From: Selenomonadaceae bacterium
Lineage (GTDB): Bacteria > Bacillota > Negativicutes > Selenomonadales > Selenomonadaceae
Assembly (NCBI GenBank): GCA_017484005.1
Contig: JAFUTY010000004.1
Span: 21,358 to 85,357 of the forward strand
Reading direction: 5' to 3'
Length of the DNA stretch: 64,000 nt
Made by a program: the position numbers and the translations under genes. The notes under the pieces are model-generated. The model was not told the DNA's origin, made no database searches, and saw only the letters and a program-made list of their open reading frames with translations. Positions 19,383 to 27,698 of this stretch are shown in pieces (the stretch's first letter is position 1; the number at the start of each line of letters is the position of its first letter).

Positions 19383-21143
19383 ATGAGTTATATCAATGAT
19401 TGTGCGGATGAATTTATTGGAAAGATGCAAAAACTCCAAACTGATCTGGCAAATTTTTCCCGCGATCTAAACAATCGAAGCGATTCAATTCCTCAACTGA
19501 TCGATGAATTTGAAAATAGAGTGTTTGCATCGCAAGGAGAAAATTTTGGGAGCAATGAAGTTGAGAAATTGGTGCAACAATCGCTCGAAAGTTTTCGGCA
19601 AACGATTCAAGATTGGCGCAAAAAGGTTGAACAAGATCGCAAGGGACAGGAATTTTATAAGAAGCATGAAAAATGTCTCGTTGTGATGGTTTTTGGGGCG
19701 GTGAAAGCTGGAAAATCTTCGCTCGGAAATTTCATCGCTGGAAAATCATTATTAAGCGCGAGTTTTGACAATGATTATAAAAAAATCCCGCGTGCCCAAT
19801 TCGAATCGGAAGAAGAGGGACGTGAGACTGGTGGAATTACTGAGGATGGATGGTTTCAGCAAGGAGTTACAGATACAACCGGCTCGATTCAATTTTTTAC
19901 ATTGAGCGGATTGAGATGGTTCGATTCGCCAGGAACTGGAGCGGTGGGAAAATCTGGCGACAAAATCAATATGGATGATCTAGTCAATGAGTATCTTCAA
20001 TACACAGATCTAGGCGTTTTTCTGATGAATAGTGCGAATCCTGGACTTCAAGAGGATATGAAATACATGATTCAACTCGATAAGGAAGGGCGCGAATCAT
20101 TAATCATTATCACGCAATCAGACAAGATGGGAATTAAGCGCGATTCGAATGGAAAAGTTGTCAGAGATGCGAATGGAAAAGTTGTTCGTGAGTTGATAGC
20201 TAAAGATTCACGCGAAATACAAGAAGAGGATGTCAAAAAGCGAGCTCGAGAAGGCGATGAGAATATGCCTCCGATCAATGCAAAATTTGGCGTTTTGAGT
20301 GTGTCAACTCTATTAGCGGAACAGGCTGTTGCCGAACAAGACGATGATAAATTTCGTGCGAGCAATTTGGACAAATTCATGAAACAACTGGGAGACAAAG
20401 TGAATTCTCAAGCACTTGAATTGAAACGTAAAAGTCCAGAAACTCGACTTAATGCATTCGTTGACACAATCACAGACAATCTGAAAAATTTCAACGTTAT
20501 GCTCGATGCAATTGAGGAGTCGATTAATGATTACAAATCAAAAATCGAGACTCGTGCGCGATCGATCACTTCAAGCGTCATGCGGAAAACTCGAGCAGAT
20601 GTTCAGTCTCTCGTTAGAAATTGGGATCGACAAGTTAGAGCCGGTGGCTCATTTGATCGCGATTCAGTGAATTCCGAAGTTTCAAGAATCATGCAACAAC
20701 ACTTGAATTCGGAGATCGATAAGCAATTGCGAACGATTATTTCTGATTATCAAAGCAGAGAAATACAAGTTGCTCAAGCAAGATTCAATGTAGGTGATTT
20801 GTCAAAACAAACTAAACAAGTTGCGCAGGAATATACTGAATTTGTCAAGGAAAAACGTATAGCTCGAGGCTTTTTTGAAAGTGTTAGAGAAATATTTGGT
20901 GCAAAGTTCTATGATACTAAAGCAGTTACGAAAACTAAAATGATAACTGTAGAGGCTGGAACAAATCTTCAATTTTTCTTGGATCAACTGATGCCTCAAG
21001 TTGAATCTCATGCAAGCGAGCAAGCTGAATCTGCATTGAAGCATCTCGAATCCACATATTTCGCTGGACGTGAGAGATTTGTAATTAACACACGTCGCGA
21101 GATTGCAACTCTTGATCAAAAATTCCAGAAATTGAAATTTTGA
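19383..21143 (+). CDS. Dynamin-like GTPase (large), second of three
   Basis: This ~586-residue protein has an N-terminal helical region (1-90), then a dynamin-type G domain: P-loop VFGAVKAGKSSLGNF near 100, switch region DTTGS near 155, G3 WFDSPGTG near 175, and G4 ITQSDKM near 240. A duplicated stretch (NGKVVRDANGKVVRE) follows the G4 motif. The C-terminal half is long and helical with a short basic/aromatic patch. Bacterial dynamin-like proteins bind and fuse or tubulate membranes, and some defend against phage. The ATG at 19383 is chosen because AAAGGAG sits just upstream. It is directly followed by a third GTPase, as in paired bacterial dynamins. Confidence 0.85.
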   Translation: MSYINDCADEFIGKMQKLQTDLANFSRDLNNRSDSIPQLIDEFENRVFASQGENFGSNEVEKLVQQSLESFRQTIQDWRKKVEQDRKGQEFYKKHEKCLVVMVFGAVKAGKSSLGNFIAGKSLLSASFDNDYKKIPRAQFESEEEGRETGGITEDGWFQQGVTDTTGSIQFFTLSGLRWFDSPGTGAVGKSGDKINMDDLVNEYLQYTDLGVFLMNSANPGLQEDMKYMIQLDKEGRESLIIITQSDKMGIKRDSNGKVVRDANGKVVRELIAKDSREIQEEDVKKRAREGDENMPPINAKFGVLSVSTLLAEQAVAEQDDDKFRASNLDKFMKQLGDKVNSQALELKRKSPETRLNAFVDTITDNLKNFNVMLDAIEESINDYKSKIETRARSITSSVMRKTRADVQSLVRNWDRQVRAGGSFDRDSVNSEVSRIMQQHLNSEIDKQLRTIISDYQSREIQVAQARFNVGDLSKQTKQVAQEYTEFVKEKRIARGFFESVREIFGAKFYDTKAVTKTKMITVEAGTNLQFFLDQLMPQVESHASEQAESALKHLESTYFAGRERFVINTRREIATLDQKFQKLKF

Positions 21144-21156
21144 GGAGGATGAATTC

Positions 21157-22797
21157 GTGGACGAAGTAAAAGATTATCGTGAACTTCTTCATCGGAAATC
21201 GGACGAAGTCGAATCGATCGCACAGCGTTATCCGTTAATGAAAAAGGCTCTCGAGACATTCCTCGAAATCAATCGAGAGAAAGTTGATGCAACTTCGCCT
21301 GAGATCATGTTTTATGGAATTTACAATGCTGGAAAAAGTAGCATTCTCAACGAAATTGTCGGTGAGGATATTGCTCCAGTGGGAGATATTCCAACGACGA
21401 AAGACATCAGACGTTATCAATGGCGCGGTTATAACATCACAGATACTCCAGGAATCGATGCGCCAGTTGCCGATGAAGAAGTTACTCAAAGTCATCTCAA
21501 AAAAGCTGATGTCGTGTTATTTGTTATGGGAACTAAGGGGAGTTATGAAAATCTAACGAATTATCGGCGAATGAAAGAAATTGCAGATGATGGCAAAAAG
21601 ATCATAATCGTGTTGAATGACATGAATGCATATCTTTCTGAAAATCCTGATATGATCGATCAAATCAAGGGAAAAGTCGCGGAGAATATGAGACAGGTCA
21701 AGATTCGCGATGTCGATACAAAATTTGAGATCATTGCAGTTAATGCTCAAGATGCGAAAGATGGTCGCGAGTGCGATGAGCCGGAATTGATCGCGCAAAG
21801 CAGAATCGAATATCTTCGTGGAGCGATATTGCATCAGTTACAAAGTTCAAATTCATTTCAAATTCTTCGAAATGCAGTTCAAGAAATGGAAAAAATTCTC
21901 GATTCAATGATTGAACAGACTGGTGAGAGTTCATCTGGAGAAATCAGAAATAGTAGCGAAATTCTCGAGAGATTTGAGGAGCAAAAGAGAATCGCGCGAA
22001 AAGTAATCAATGAATTTATTGAAAGTCAGACTGCGAATTTTGGTAGTGTGATGCCGGCAATTATTTGGGAAGATCGAAGCAATGCAAATCAAATTCTCGA
22101 GCGAGAGATCGATAAGCTTAACGACAGAGTGTTGGTCGAATTGAATCAACAACTTGAGGATATGTATGCAACTCTTCAAGCCGAGTTCAAAGCGATTGAC
22201 AAATTGCAAGTCACGAATGATATCAATTTCAACGAGATGGCAAATCAAACTCAAGCACTCGTTGCAAACACATCGAGTAGTTTCGATTTGAAGGATGCAG
22301 TTGATCAGACAAAACAAACGATAGATCTGATCGAACAAGGTAGCAGTTTGTTGAAAGGCGTAGGTATTGGAACGTTAGTTTCTCAAGTTGCCAAGAAAGT
22401 TGGAATTGCGAATCTGATTCCTGGCGGTGGACAGGTTATCACGGGAATTTTAACTATCGGGACTCTTCTATCAAGTCTCAGCAAGGGAAATCAAGATGCA
22501 GTTGAAAAACAGATTGCACAAGCTCAGGCGGCTGAGGAGCGTCGTCAACGCGAGGAAGAGCGCAAACGTCAAGATCTCGAACAGAAAATGAGATATGTTG
22601 CAAATGATATTTCATCGCAACTTAGAAAATCGACAAGTGAGATCTTGAATTCGGCGACTGAAGAGATTTTGAAACCATTCAAAGCAAAAATCGAATCCAT
22701 GAAATCTGAAGGAAAACAAGTTATAGCGGATATTGATAAATTGCGTGAGATTCGAAACGAATATGATCTAATTAAGATCGATCTCGGTGCGAAATGA
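21157..22797 (+). CDS. Dynamin-like GTPase with hydrophobic insertion and coiled coil, third of three
   Basis: This 546-residue protein has P-loop YGIYNAGKSSILN near 52, switch PTTKDIRRYQW near 80, G3 DTPGID near 95, and a G4-like VLNDMN near 150. After a helical stalk comes a glycine-rich hydrophobic stretch (about 400-445, LVSQVAKKVGIANLIPGGG) that could insert into membrane. A highly charged coiled coil (EERRQREEERKRQ, about 460) follows. It resembles the larger GTPases of paired bacterial dynamins such as LeoA-type proteins by layout, not by any search. GGAGG precedes the GTG start. A terminator follows, closing the island's transcript. Confidence 0.85.
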   Translation: MDEVKDYRELLHRKSDEVESIAQRYPLMKKALETFLEINREKVDATSPEIMFYGIYNAGKSSILNEIVGEDIAPVGDIPTTKDIRRYQWRGYNITDTPGIDAPVADEEVTQSHLKKADVVLFVMGTKGSYENLTNYRRMKEIADDGKKIIIVLNDMNAYLSENPDMIDQIKGKVAENMRQVKIRDVDTKFEIIAVNAQDAKDGRECDEPELIAQSRIEYLRGAILHQLQSSNSFQILRNAVQEMEKILDSMIEQTGESSSGEIRNSSEILERFEEQKRIARKVINEFIESQTANFGSVMPAIIWEDRSNANQILEREIDKLNDRVLVELNQQLEDMYATLQAEFKAIDKLQVTNDINFNEMANQTQALVANTSSSFDLKDAVDQTKQTIDLIEQGSSLLKGVGIGTLVSQVAKKVGIANLIPGGGQVITGILTIGTLLSSLSKGNQDAVEKQIAQAQAAEERRQREEERKRQDLEQKMRYVANDISSQLRKSTSEILNSATEEILKPFKAKIESMKSEGKQVIADIDKLREIRNEYDLIKIDLGAK

Positions 22798-22810
22798 TTT
22801 CAACACAATG

Positions 22811-22838
22811 AGGAGTGGAGAAAGTCCACTCCTTTTTT
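22811..22838 (+). terminator. Terminator of the radical-SAM/dynamin island
   Basis: A perfect 9-bp stem (AGGAGTGGA/TCCACTCCT) is followed by T6, 13 bases after the last GTPase stop. Confidence 0.9.
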
Positions 22839-22843
22839 CTTTT

Positions 22844-22893
22844 TATCGAGTACATTGACATAAAAATCCAATCGTGTATATTATCGAGCACAC
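22844..22893 (+). promoter_or_regulatory. Promoter and paired operator-like repeats of the toxin-antitoxin unit
   Basis: TTGACA (22855-22860) and TATATT (22877-22882) lie 16 bases apart. The direct repeat TATCGAG(T/C)ACA occurs at 22844-22854 and 22883-22893, 39 bases apart, so one copy sits on each side of the promoter. Phd/YefM antitoxins usually repress their own promoter by binding paired sites, so these are likely operator half-sites. Confidence 0.6.
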
Positions 22894-22914
22894 TATTGCA
22901 AAGGAGGTACAAAA

Positions 22915-23202
22915 GTGAATTTTTATTCTATTCGCGATTTGCGTAGCGAGACGAAAAATATTTGCGAAAAAGTTCGTCAAAATGGAGAAGTTGTCATAAC
23001 CAATAATGGTAAGCCCTCTGTACTCATGCTTGATATTTCTGAAGATAATTTTGAAGAGATTATTCGATCAATAAGACAAGCAAAGGCTATGATTGCTTTT
23101 AACAGCATGAAAGCTATCGCCGCTACCAATGGTTATATGACCGATTCAGAAATTGAAGAAGAGATCAAAGCAGCTCGCTCTGAAAGGCGGGAGCAATATT
23201 GA
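22915..23202 (+). CDS. Phd/YefM-type antitoxin
   Basis: This 95-residue protein opens MNFYSIRDLRSETKNICEKV and has GEVVITNNGKPSVLML near 25-40, the usual Phd/YefM fold that binds DNA. The C-terminal third is charged and probably wraps the toxin. AAAGGAGG precedes the GTG start at 22915. Its stop overlaps the toxin start. It should neutralise the PIN toxin and repress the shared promoter. Base composition is less TCGA-rich than the island to the left, which suggests separate arrival. Confidence 0.9.
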   Translation: MNFYSIRDLRSETKNICEKVRQNGEVVITNNGKPSVLMLDISEDNFEEIIRSIRQAKAMIAFNSMKAIAATNGYMTDSEIEEEIKAARSERREQY

Positions 23203-23594
23203 TTGCTGTTTTGGATACGAATGTCCTTGTATCGGCATTGTGGACACCAAATGGTAAAGCGGCTCACATCGTCAATCAGGCTATCTCTGGAAGGCTGAAA
23301 CTTTGTCACGACTATCGAATATTGGCTGAATATAGGGAAGTATTGTCACGCCCAAAGTTCAAATTTTATGATTGGCAAGTAAATTTTCTACTAGAAAGAT
23401 TGGAAAAAGATGGTATTTCAGTAATTCCCATCGCACTGCCCCAAGTACCCTTTACCGATGAATCTGATCGCGTATTTTACGAGGTAGCGAAATTTTGTGA
23501 TGCGCCACTTGTTACCGGCAATCTGAAACATTATCCGCAGGATAATTGCGTAGTGACCGTGTCAGATTTTTATGACAAAATTTTAATATCATGA
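23199..23594 (+). CDS. PIN-domain toxin (ribonuclease)
   Basis: This 131-residue PIN-family protein has the acidic residues of a metal-dependent RNase: LDTNVLVSAL (Asp near 5), a central Glu (LAEYREVLSRPKF) near 48, and TDESDRVFYEVA near 87 with GNLKHYP near 107. It belongs to the group annotated as toxin component of the PIN family (COG1569-like). The TTG start overlaps the antitoxin stop, so the pair is translationally coupled. It probably cleaves RNA when free of antitoxin. Confidence 0.9.
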   Translation: MIAVLDTNVLVSALWTPNGKAAHIVNQAISGRLKLCHDYRILAEYREVLSRPKFKFYDWQVNFLLERLEKDGISVIPIALPQVPFTDESDRVFYEVAKFCDAPLVTGNLKHYPQDNCVVTVSDFYDKILIS

Positions 23595-23605
23595 CTCACA
23601 AATAA

Positions 23606-23642
23606 AAAAGAAGGATCTGTCGTAATAGCAGATCCTTCTTTT
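23606..23642. terminator. Bidirectional terminator between toxin and a convergent gene
   Basis: The 14-bp stem AAAAGAAGGATCTG/CAGATCCTTCTTTT with a 9-base loop can serve both the toxin gene on + and the hypothetical gene on minus. Confidence 0.9.
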
Positions 23643-23668
23643 ACATTGAAATAGACAGATTAACAGTT

Positions 23669-24295
23669 CTACCAGCCCATTGCGAGACGTGTCATTTGGA
23701 AACTTCTCCAACTTTCTGACATGGATGCTTGAAGTCGTTTCTCACGTTGCTCAAAAAAGCGATCAAGAAAACTTTCGAGCCATTGTTGAGGCAATTCGCT
23801 ACGCTCAGCATCATAACGATAGCGAGAATAAAAACGTTTGACATAATCTCTCCGAGCCGCCATTACAACGTGCTCATGTGGACATTGCAAAAAAATCGCT
23901 ACAGGATAAACCAGATTTCCTCCTGCAAGAAAATTGCATAGCTCAAAATCATTTTTAGCGGTGCAAAATCCATTCAATGCACTGATAGCCCACTCTCCAC
24001 TCCAATCAATCTGAGTTAGGCTGAATGATGTTAATTTTTCATTTTCTCCAGCTTGAAGAAAAGTTGATTCAACGATTGCTTCGGGTAATTGAATGGCTTC
24101 AATTCTGGATTCTATGGTTGTATTGTTATCGATATCGTGAAATTGCGAGATCATCGCCAACGAACGCAACGTTTCAAAGTCATCGGCACTATAAAGCTTT
24201 GCGAAACTGGCAGAACGATGTACAAGCGCATTGTATACATCGTCGATAGTTTCGCAAAAAGCGATGTTGTTTCGAGTGTTAATCAAGTAAACCAT
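23669..24295 (-). CDS. Hypothetical protein of a DUF927 mobile-element locus
   Basis: This 208-residue protein has no recognised domain. It starts MVYLINTRNNIAFC, has a central motif CPHEHVVMAARRDYVKRFYSRYR (His-Glu-His near 139) and ends with a charged helix and LAMGW. GGGAGG lies just before the ATG. It follows the DUF927 gene with only 2 bases between them, so the two are one unit. It probably belongs to the same plasmid- or phage-derived module. No further function can be supported. Confidence 0.65.
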   Translation of the reverse strand: MVYLINTRNNIAFCETIDDVYNALVHRSASFAKLYSADDFETLRSLAMISQFHDIDNNTTIESRIEAIQLPEAIVESTFLQAGENEKLTSFSLTQIDWSGEWAISALNGFCTAKNDFELCNFLAGGNLVYPVAIFLQCPHEHVVMAARRDYVKRFYSRYRYDAERSELPQQWLESFLDRFFEQREKRLQASMSESWRSFQMTRLAMGW

Positions 24296-24297
24296 GA

Positions 24298-25843
24298 TTA
24301 TTCCTCCCTCAAAAAATTTTCAATTACTTTTTCCATGTGTTCTCTTGACAAAATAAGCATTTCGACAAGATGTCCCTGAAGTTTCACACGTTTAAAATAA
24401 CGTTTACGTGTGCCGCCATTACCATCTTTGTTTTCATAACCTTTTGAAATGCCTTTCATAAAGAGATCGCGAAAAATGCTTGTCGCATCAGAAACCAACT
24501 CACGACCAGAGTTTGTTAATTGTTGACGGACAATTGAGATGACTTTATCCGGCACAAGAACATACTTCTCACCATCGCTATCAGATTTGCAAAATCCAAT
24601 ATATTTGCCCCCATGTCTTTCGAATTCATCTTTACTAGTCGCAACAATTGCCGTTCCTGTTGCTATAACTTGTTGCAATGCTAGTAAAAATTGTTGCCAA
24701 GGTTCAGTAGCAATTGATTCCGATTGATTTCTTAGCATCAGATCAGCGATAACTTTGAACCAACATGCCATTTTTTCTTGAGCCTGCTGAGGAGTAATAA
24801 TGCCAATTTGATGTCCCCAATCAAGTATCAACACAGCTGTGGCGCAAAAATCGCGGTAGATTTGCTGATGCCTTTTGAATTTCAGTTGCAATGGTGGAGG
24901 CTGAAAATTTATTAAAAGATTGGTACATCTTTCATAATTGTCTTCGAGATAAGAAATCCATGCAGCAAAAATTTCTTGAACAATGGTCGATCTGCCAGCT
25001 AATTTTGCATGAATCTTATCCTGTTGAAAGATATTCAACTCCGCTGTATCAATAGAATCATTTTCAAGAGGGATCGACACATAACGCAGTGCACTGGATT
25101 GTTGTGACTCCAAATCATGCTCAGCGGTAACAATGCAACCACCTTGAACTTTGGTACGGATGATCTCATTGAAATCTTTGCCAGCTGATTTTGCCCTGCC
25201 AATTCCTTCACCGAATGCTCTCAGAATATCTTCAAATTTTGTCATGTTGGTCGCATTCTTCTTGAAAATATCGTCAACAATCATCGTCATATCGATGCAT
25301 TCTTCACGATAAATCTCCAAAGCACGACTCGTTGATTCAAAACGCAACATTCCACCTTCGTTAAAAGGTTCGGCAAAAGTTTCGCAGATAGTCGTTTTCA
25401 AACTTCCAGTTTTGCCAACGAGTAGCAAAAGAAATTGTACCTTCAAGCCAGTATCGTTGAATAACTTGCAAGCAAAACTGAGATGCAAATATAACCAGAA
25501 TGGAAGACTTACCTTTAGGCTCTCAGCCTCGTTAAACACACCATCATCATTGAAAATGCTTTTTCCAATCTTCAAGATTCTTAGATCGTTTTGCCAAGCG
25601 ATTCCCATGCGTTCTGAAGGAATTTTAGGAATTGTGACATTGCATTAACAATCACTGCGACTATCAGAAAGATAGACCATCTTGCCATTCACTGATTCCC
25701 AACCGTGATATGTGAAAATTTCTTCGACTCCATGATTTTGAAGGAAATAGCGGTAGATAATCGCGCCATATTCCTGTAAGGTACTCTTTGCGATGTTTTT
25801 ACTCTCGGGACAGATATACGTTTCCTTGAATCTCTGATTGGTT
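24298..25843 (-). pseudogene. DUF927-type helicase of a mobile element, N-terminus lost
   Basis: An open frame of 436 codons (25608 to 24298) encodes an ATPase with a P-loop LLVGKTGSLKTTICE near 64, VDDIF near 110 and GGCIVTAEHD near 155. This is the DUF927 pattern of plasmid primase-helicases. The same frame continues upstream of its first ATG to a TAA at 25647-25645. Before that it reads YGAIIYRYFL and FTYHGWESVNGKMVYL, which fits the usual N-terminal DUF927 sequence. Further upstream the coding continues in another frame. So the gene is broken by at least one nonsense codon and one frameshift. It may still yield the ATPase fragment. Confidence 0.65.
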
Positions 25844-25886
25844 ATTTATGACAATGATCCGTTCTTTTATGAATTCAATTGCTTCA

Positions 25887-26502
25887 CTAAACTTCGAGTA
25901 ATGTAAGTTGTGATCTAAAGAATGATATCTTCAAGAGATCTCCAAGTCTTACTTGGCACTTGTCGTTGCAGTCATACAAAATTTTGAGAAGTTGCAATGT
26001 TTCATACTTCTCGGATTTGGACTCGGATTTAGCGTTGAATTTTACGTCAAAAAATTTTTCCATATGCTTTTTGTTTATTTTCCACAATTTATCTCTTATT
26101 TCTTTTTCGCCAGTGGAATCATGACAACAAGTATGATCGGGCTTCAAAAATAATTTTTGACAAATCGACGATAGAACAATCTCCCTCTCCATAACCCAAA
26201 TAGGAACTGTTGTGGCTATATTTTTCTCCAGCCGAGAATTCCTTTTGAGAGCATAACATTGCTTTGTACGCGCAAAGCATTGTTATTTTACCCAAAAAAC
26301 CACTTGGTATATTTTTGTCTACTTTGCCGTAACGGAATTTACTTAATTCGAATATTTTATGGCATGTTTTAACACAATGATGAAATAACTTAATCCGATC
26401 AAATCTTTCGTAATCGAGATCAGCATTAACATAGTCGTATATATCTTGGTAAATCTTGTCAGGATCAAAATTGATATAATCAAACGTTTCAGACCTACAC
26501 AT
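25887..26502 (-). pseudogene. Decayed gene of unknown function upstream of the DUF927 relic
   Basis: Two overlapping frames (26502-26119, starting MCRSETFDYINFDPDKIY, and 26192-25887, ending FRSQLTLLEV) look like parts of one protein of about 200 residues, joined by a frameshift near 26130. The second frame holds HDSTGEKEIRDKLWKIN, which reads like a helical charged domain. No family is recognised. A third frame (26582-26343) opens MVKLAKSLCENSILDYIARN and may be the displaced N-terminus. The area to 26637 has no other gene. Confidence 0.4.
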
Positions 26503-26637
26503 AATCTATTACCCTTTGTTAAGTTTCTCGCAATATAATCCAAAATCGAATTTTCGCAAAGACTTTTCGCCAATTTCACCACATATAAAACTTATAAAAA
26601 AGCCGATGCATATGGAAGATTTTGTTGATTATTGTCA

Positions 26638-26710
26638 GGCGAAATTGGTGAATTTCGGGAAAAAAATAACCTCGACCTGATGAATCGAATTTATTTGCTT
26701 ATACGAGAGT
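26638..26710 (+). repeat. Left copy of a 73-bp repeat flanking the alpha-glucoside operon
   Basis: This stretch matches 32358-32430 with only scattered differences over 73 bases. It contains a small inverted repeat (CGAAATT/AATTTCG) and a second hairpin region whose right arm has decayed here (GAATTTATT instead of GAGGTTATT). The right copy still works as a terminator. The two copies bracket the PTS operon exactly. Confidence 0.85.
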
Positions 26711-26786
26711 ATTATTATGACGTTTTTATGAGTAAACAATCATTGAAACGCAATTGAACCGTTGCAAAATGAAAGAAGTGAACTTC

Positions 26787-27557
26787 ATGCAGTTTGATGA
26801 ACTTGTGAATCGTCATAGGGAAAATCTCAATGACACCGATATGGCGATTTTAAAATATATTCTTCAAAACAGAACAGGAGTCAAGCACATCTCAATTCAC
26901 ACGCTGGCGAAAAATTGTGCTGTTTCGAGCACGGCGATAGTTCGTTTTTCGCAAAAACTTGGATTTGATGGTTTTGGAGAATTGAAAGCATTTTTAAAAA
27001 TGGAAAATTCTTCTGCAGAAATTTCATCAGGCGATCTGTTAAAGAATTTGCAGGATTTTTATTCACAAACAGCAGAAAAAATTTTCAAATGGAATTTTGA
27101 CGATGCAAATCAATTGATTCATCAGTCCAATCGTGTTTTTGCATTTGCATCAGGTTATGTTCAAAGCAACGTTGTACAGGAGCTGAAAAGATTATTTTTC
27201 TATGACAACGTTTTGATCTATGAAATTAAAGGGCGTGAAGAATTTCGATCGATCCTGCATACATTGACTGAAGACGATTTGTTTATTTTTGTTTCATTGT
27301 CCGGAGAACCCCCACTCGTTTTAGATTTTGCCAAGCAATTGCGGCTTCGAGAAATTCCATTCATCTCAATAACGAAACTGCATGATAATACATTGGCAGG
27401 ACTTTCAACTGTAAATCTTTACATTTCACCGGTCGAGTTTGATATTCGCGGCGAGGAAATCACTCCAGTTTCATTTAAATCAATGCTGCCGTACTTCATG
27501 TTGATTGAAATTTGGTATGTCAAATATCGCAGCTGGTTGAATACACAGGAGTCATGA
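26787..27557 (+). CDS. RpiR-family transcription regulator
   Basis: This ~256-residue regulator has an N-terminal helix-turn-helix of the RpiR type (ISIHTLAKNCAVSSTAIVRFSQKLGFDGFGELKAFL, split near residues 37-75). A C-terminal SIS-like sugar-phosphate-binding region follows (VFAFASGYVQSNVV near 130 and FIFVSLSGEPPLVLDFA near 180). It should sense a phosphosugar and control the PTS operon next to it. The ATG at 26787 gives the usual MQFDELV opening and has AAGAAGTGA upstream; a longer start at 26754 has no ribosome site. Confidence 0.85.
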   Translation: MQFDELVNRHRENLNDTDMAILKYILQNRTGVKHISIHTLAKNCAVSSTAIVRFSQKLGFDGFGELKAFLKMENSSAEISSGDLLKNLQDFYSQTAEKIFKWNFDDANQLIHQSNRVFAFASGYVQSNVVQELKRLFFYDNVLIYEIKGREEFRSILHTLTEDDLFIFVSLSGEPPLVLDFAKQLRLREIPFISITKLHDNTLAGLSTVNLYISPVEFDIRGEEITPVSFKSMLPYFMLIEIWYVKYRSWLNTQES

Positions 27558-27568
27558 ACTGAACCAAA

Positions 27569-27656
27569 TTTCACATTTTGAAACAATTTCCGAGATGTGT
27601 ATATAGTGCCTAAAACCCTTGATACTATTGAACTTATCGAACTTCATTCCTATAAT
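27569..27656 (+). promoter_or_regulatory. Promoter of the PTS gene with candidate RpiR operator
   Basis: TTGAAC (27628-27633) and TATAAT (27651-27656) are separated by 17 bases, 43 bases before the PTS start. Upstream, TTTCA-N5-TGAAA (27569-27583) and GAAA-N3-TTTC (27580-27590) form overlapping inverted repeats of the kind RpiR-family regulators bind. The promoter is well supported; the operator assignment is inferred. Confidence 0.6.
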
Positions 27657-27698
27657 TCGCTCATCCAAAAAAAATTGTGTTTGGGGGAGGAATGAAAG

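Noticed and set aside
23669..24295. Anti-restriction or toxin role for the 208-residue protein
   Set aside because: No motif supports it; only its link to the DUF927 gene is visible.
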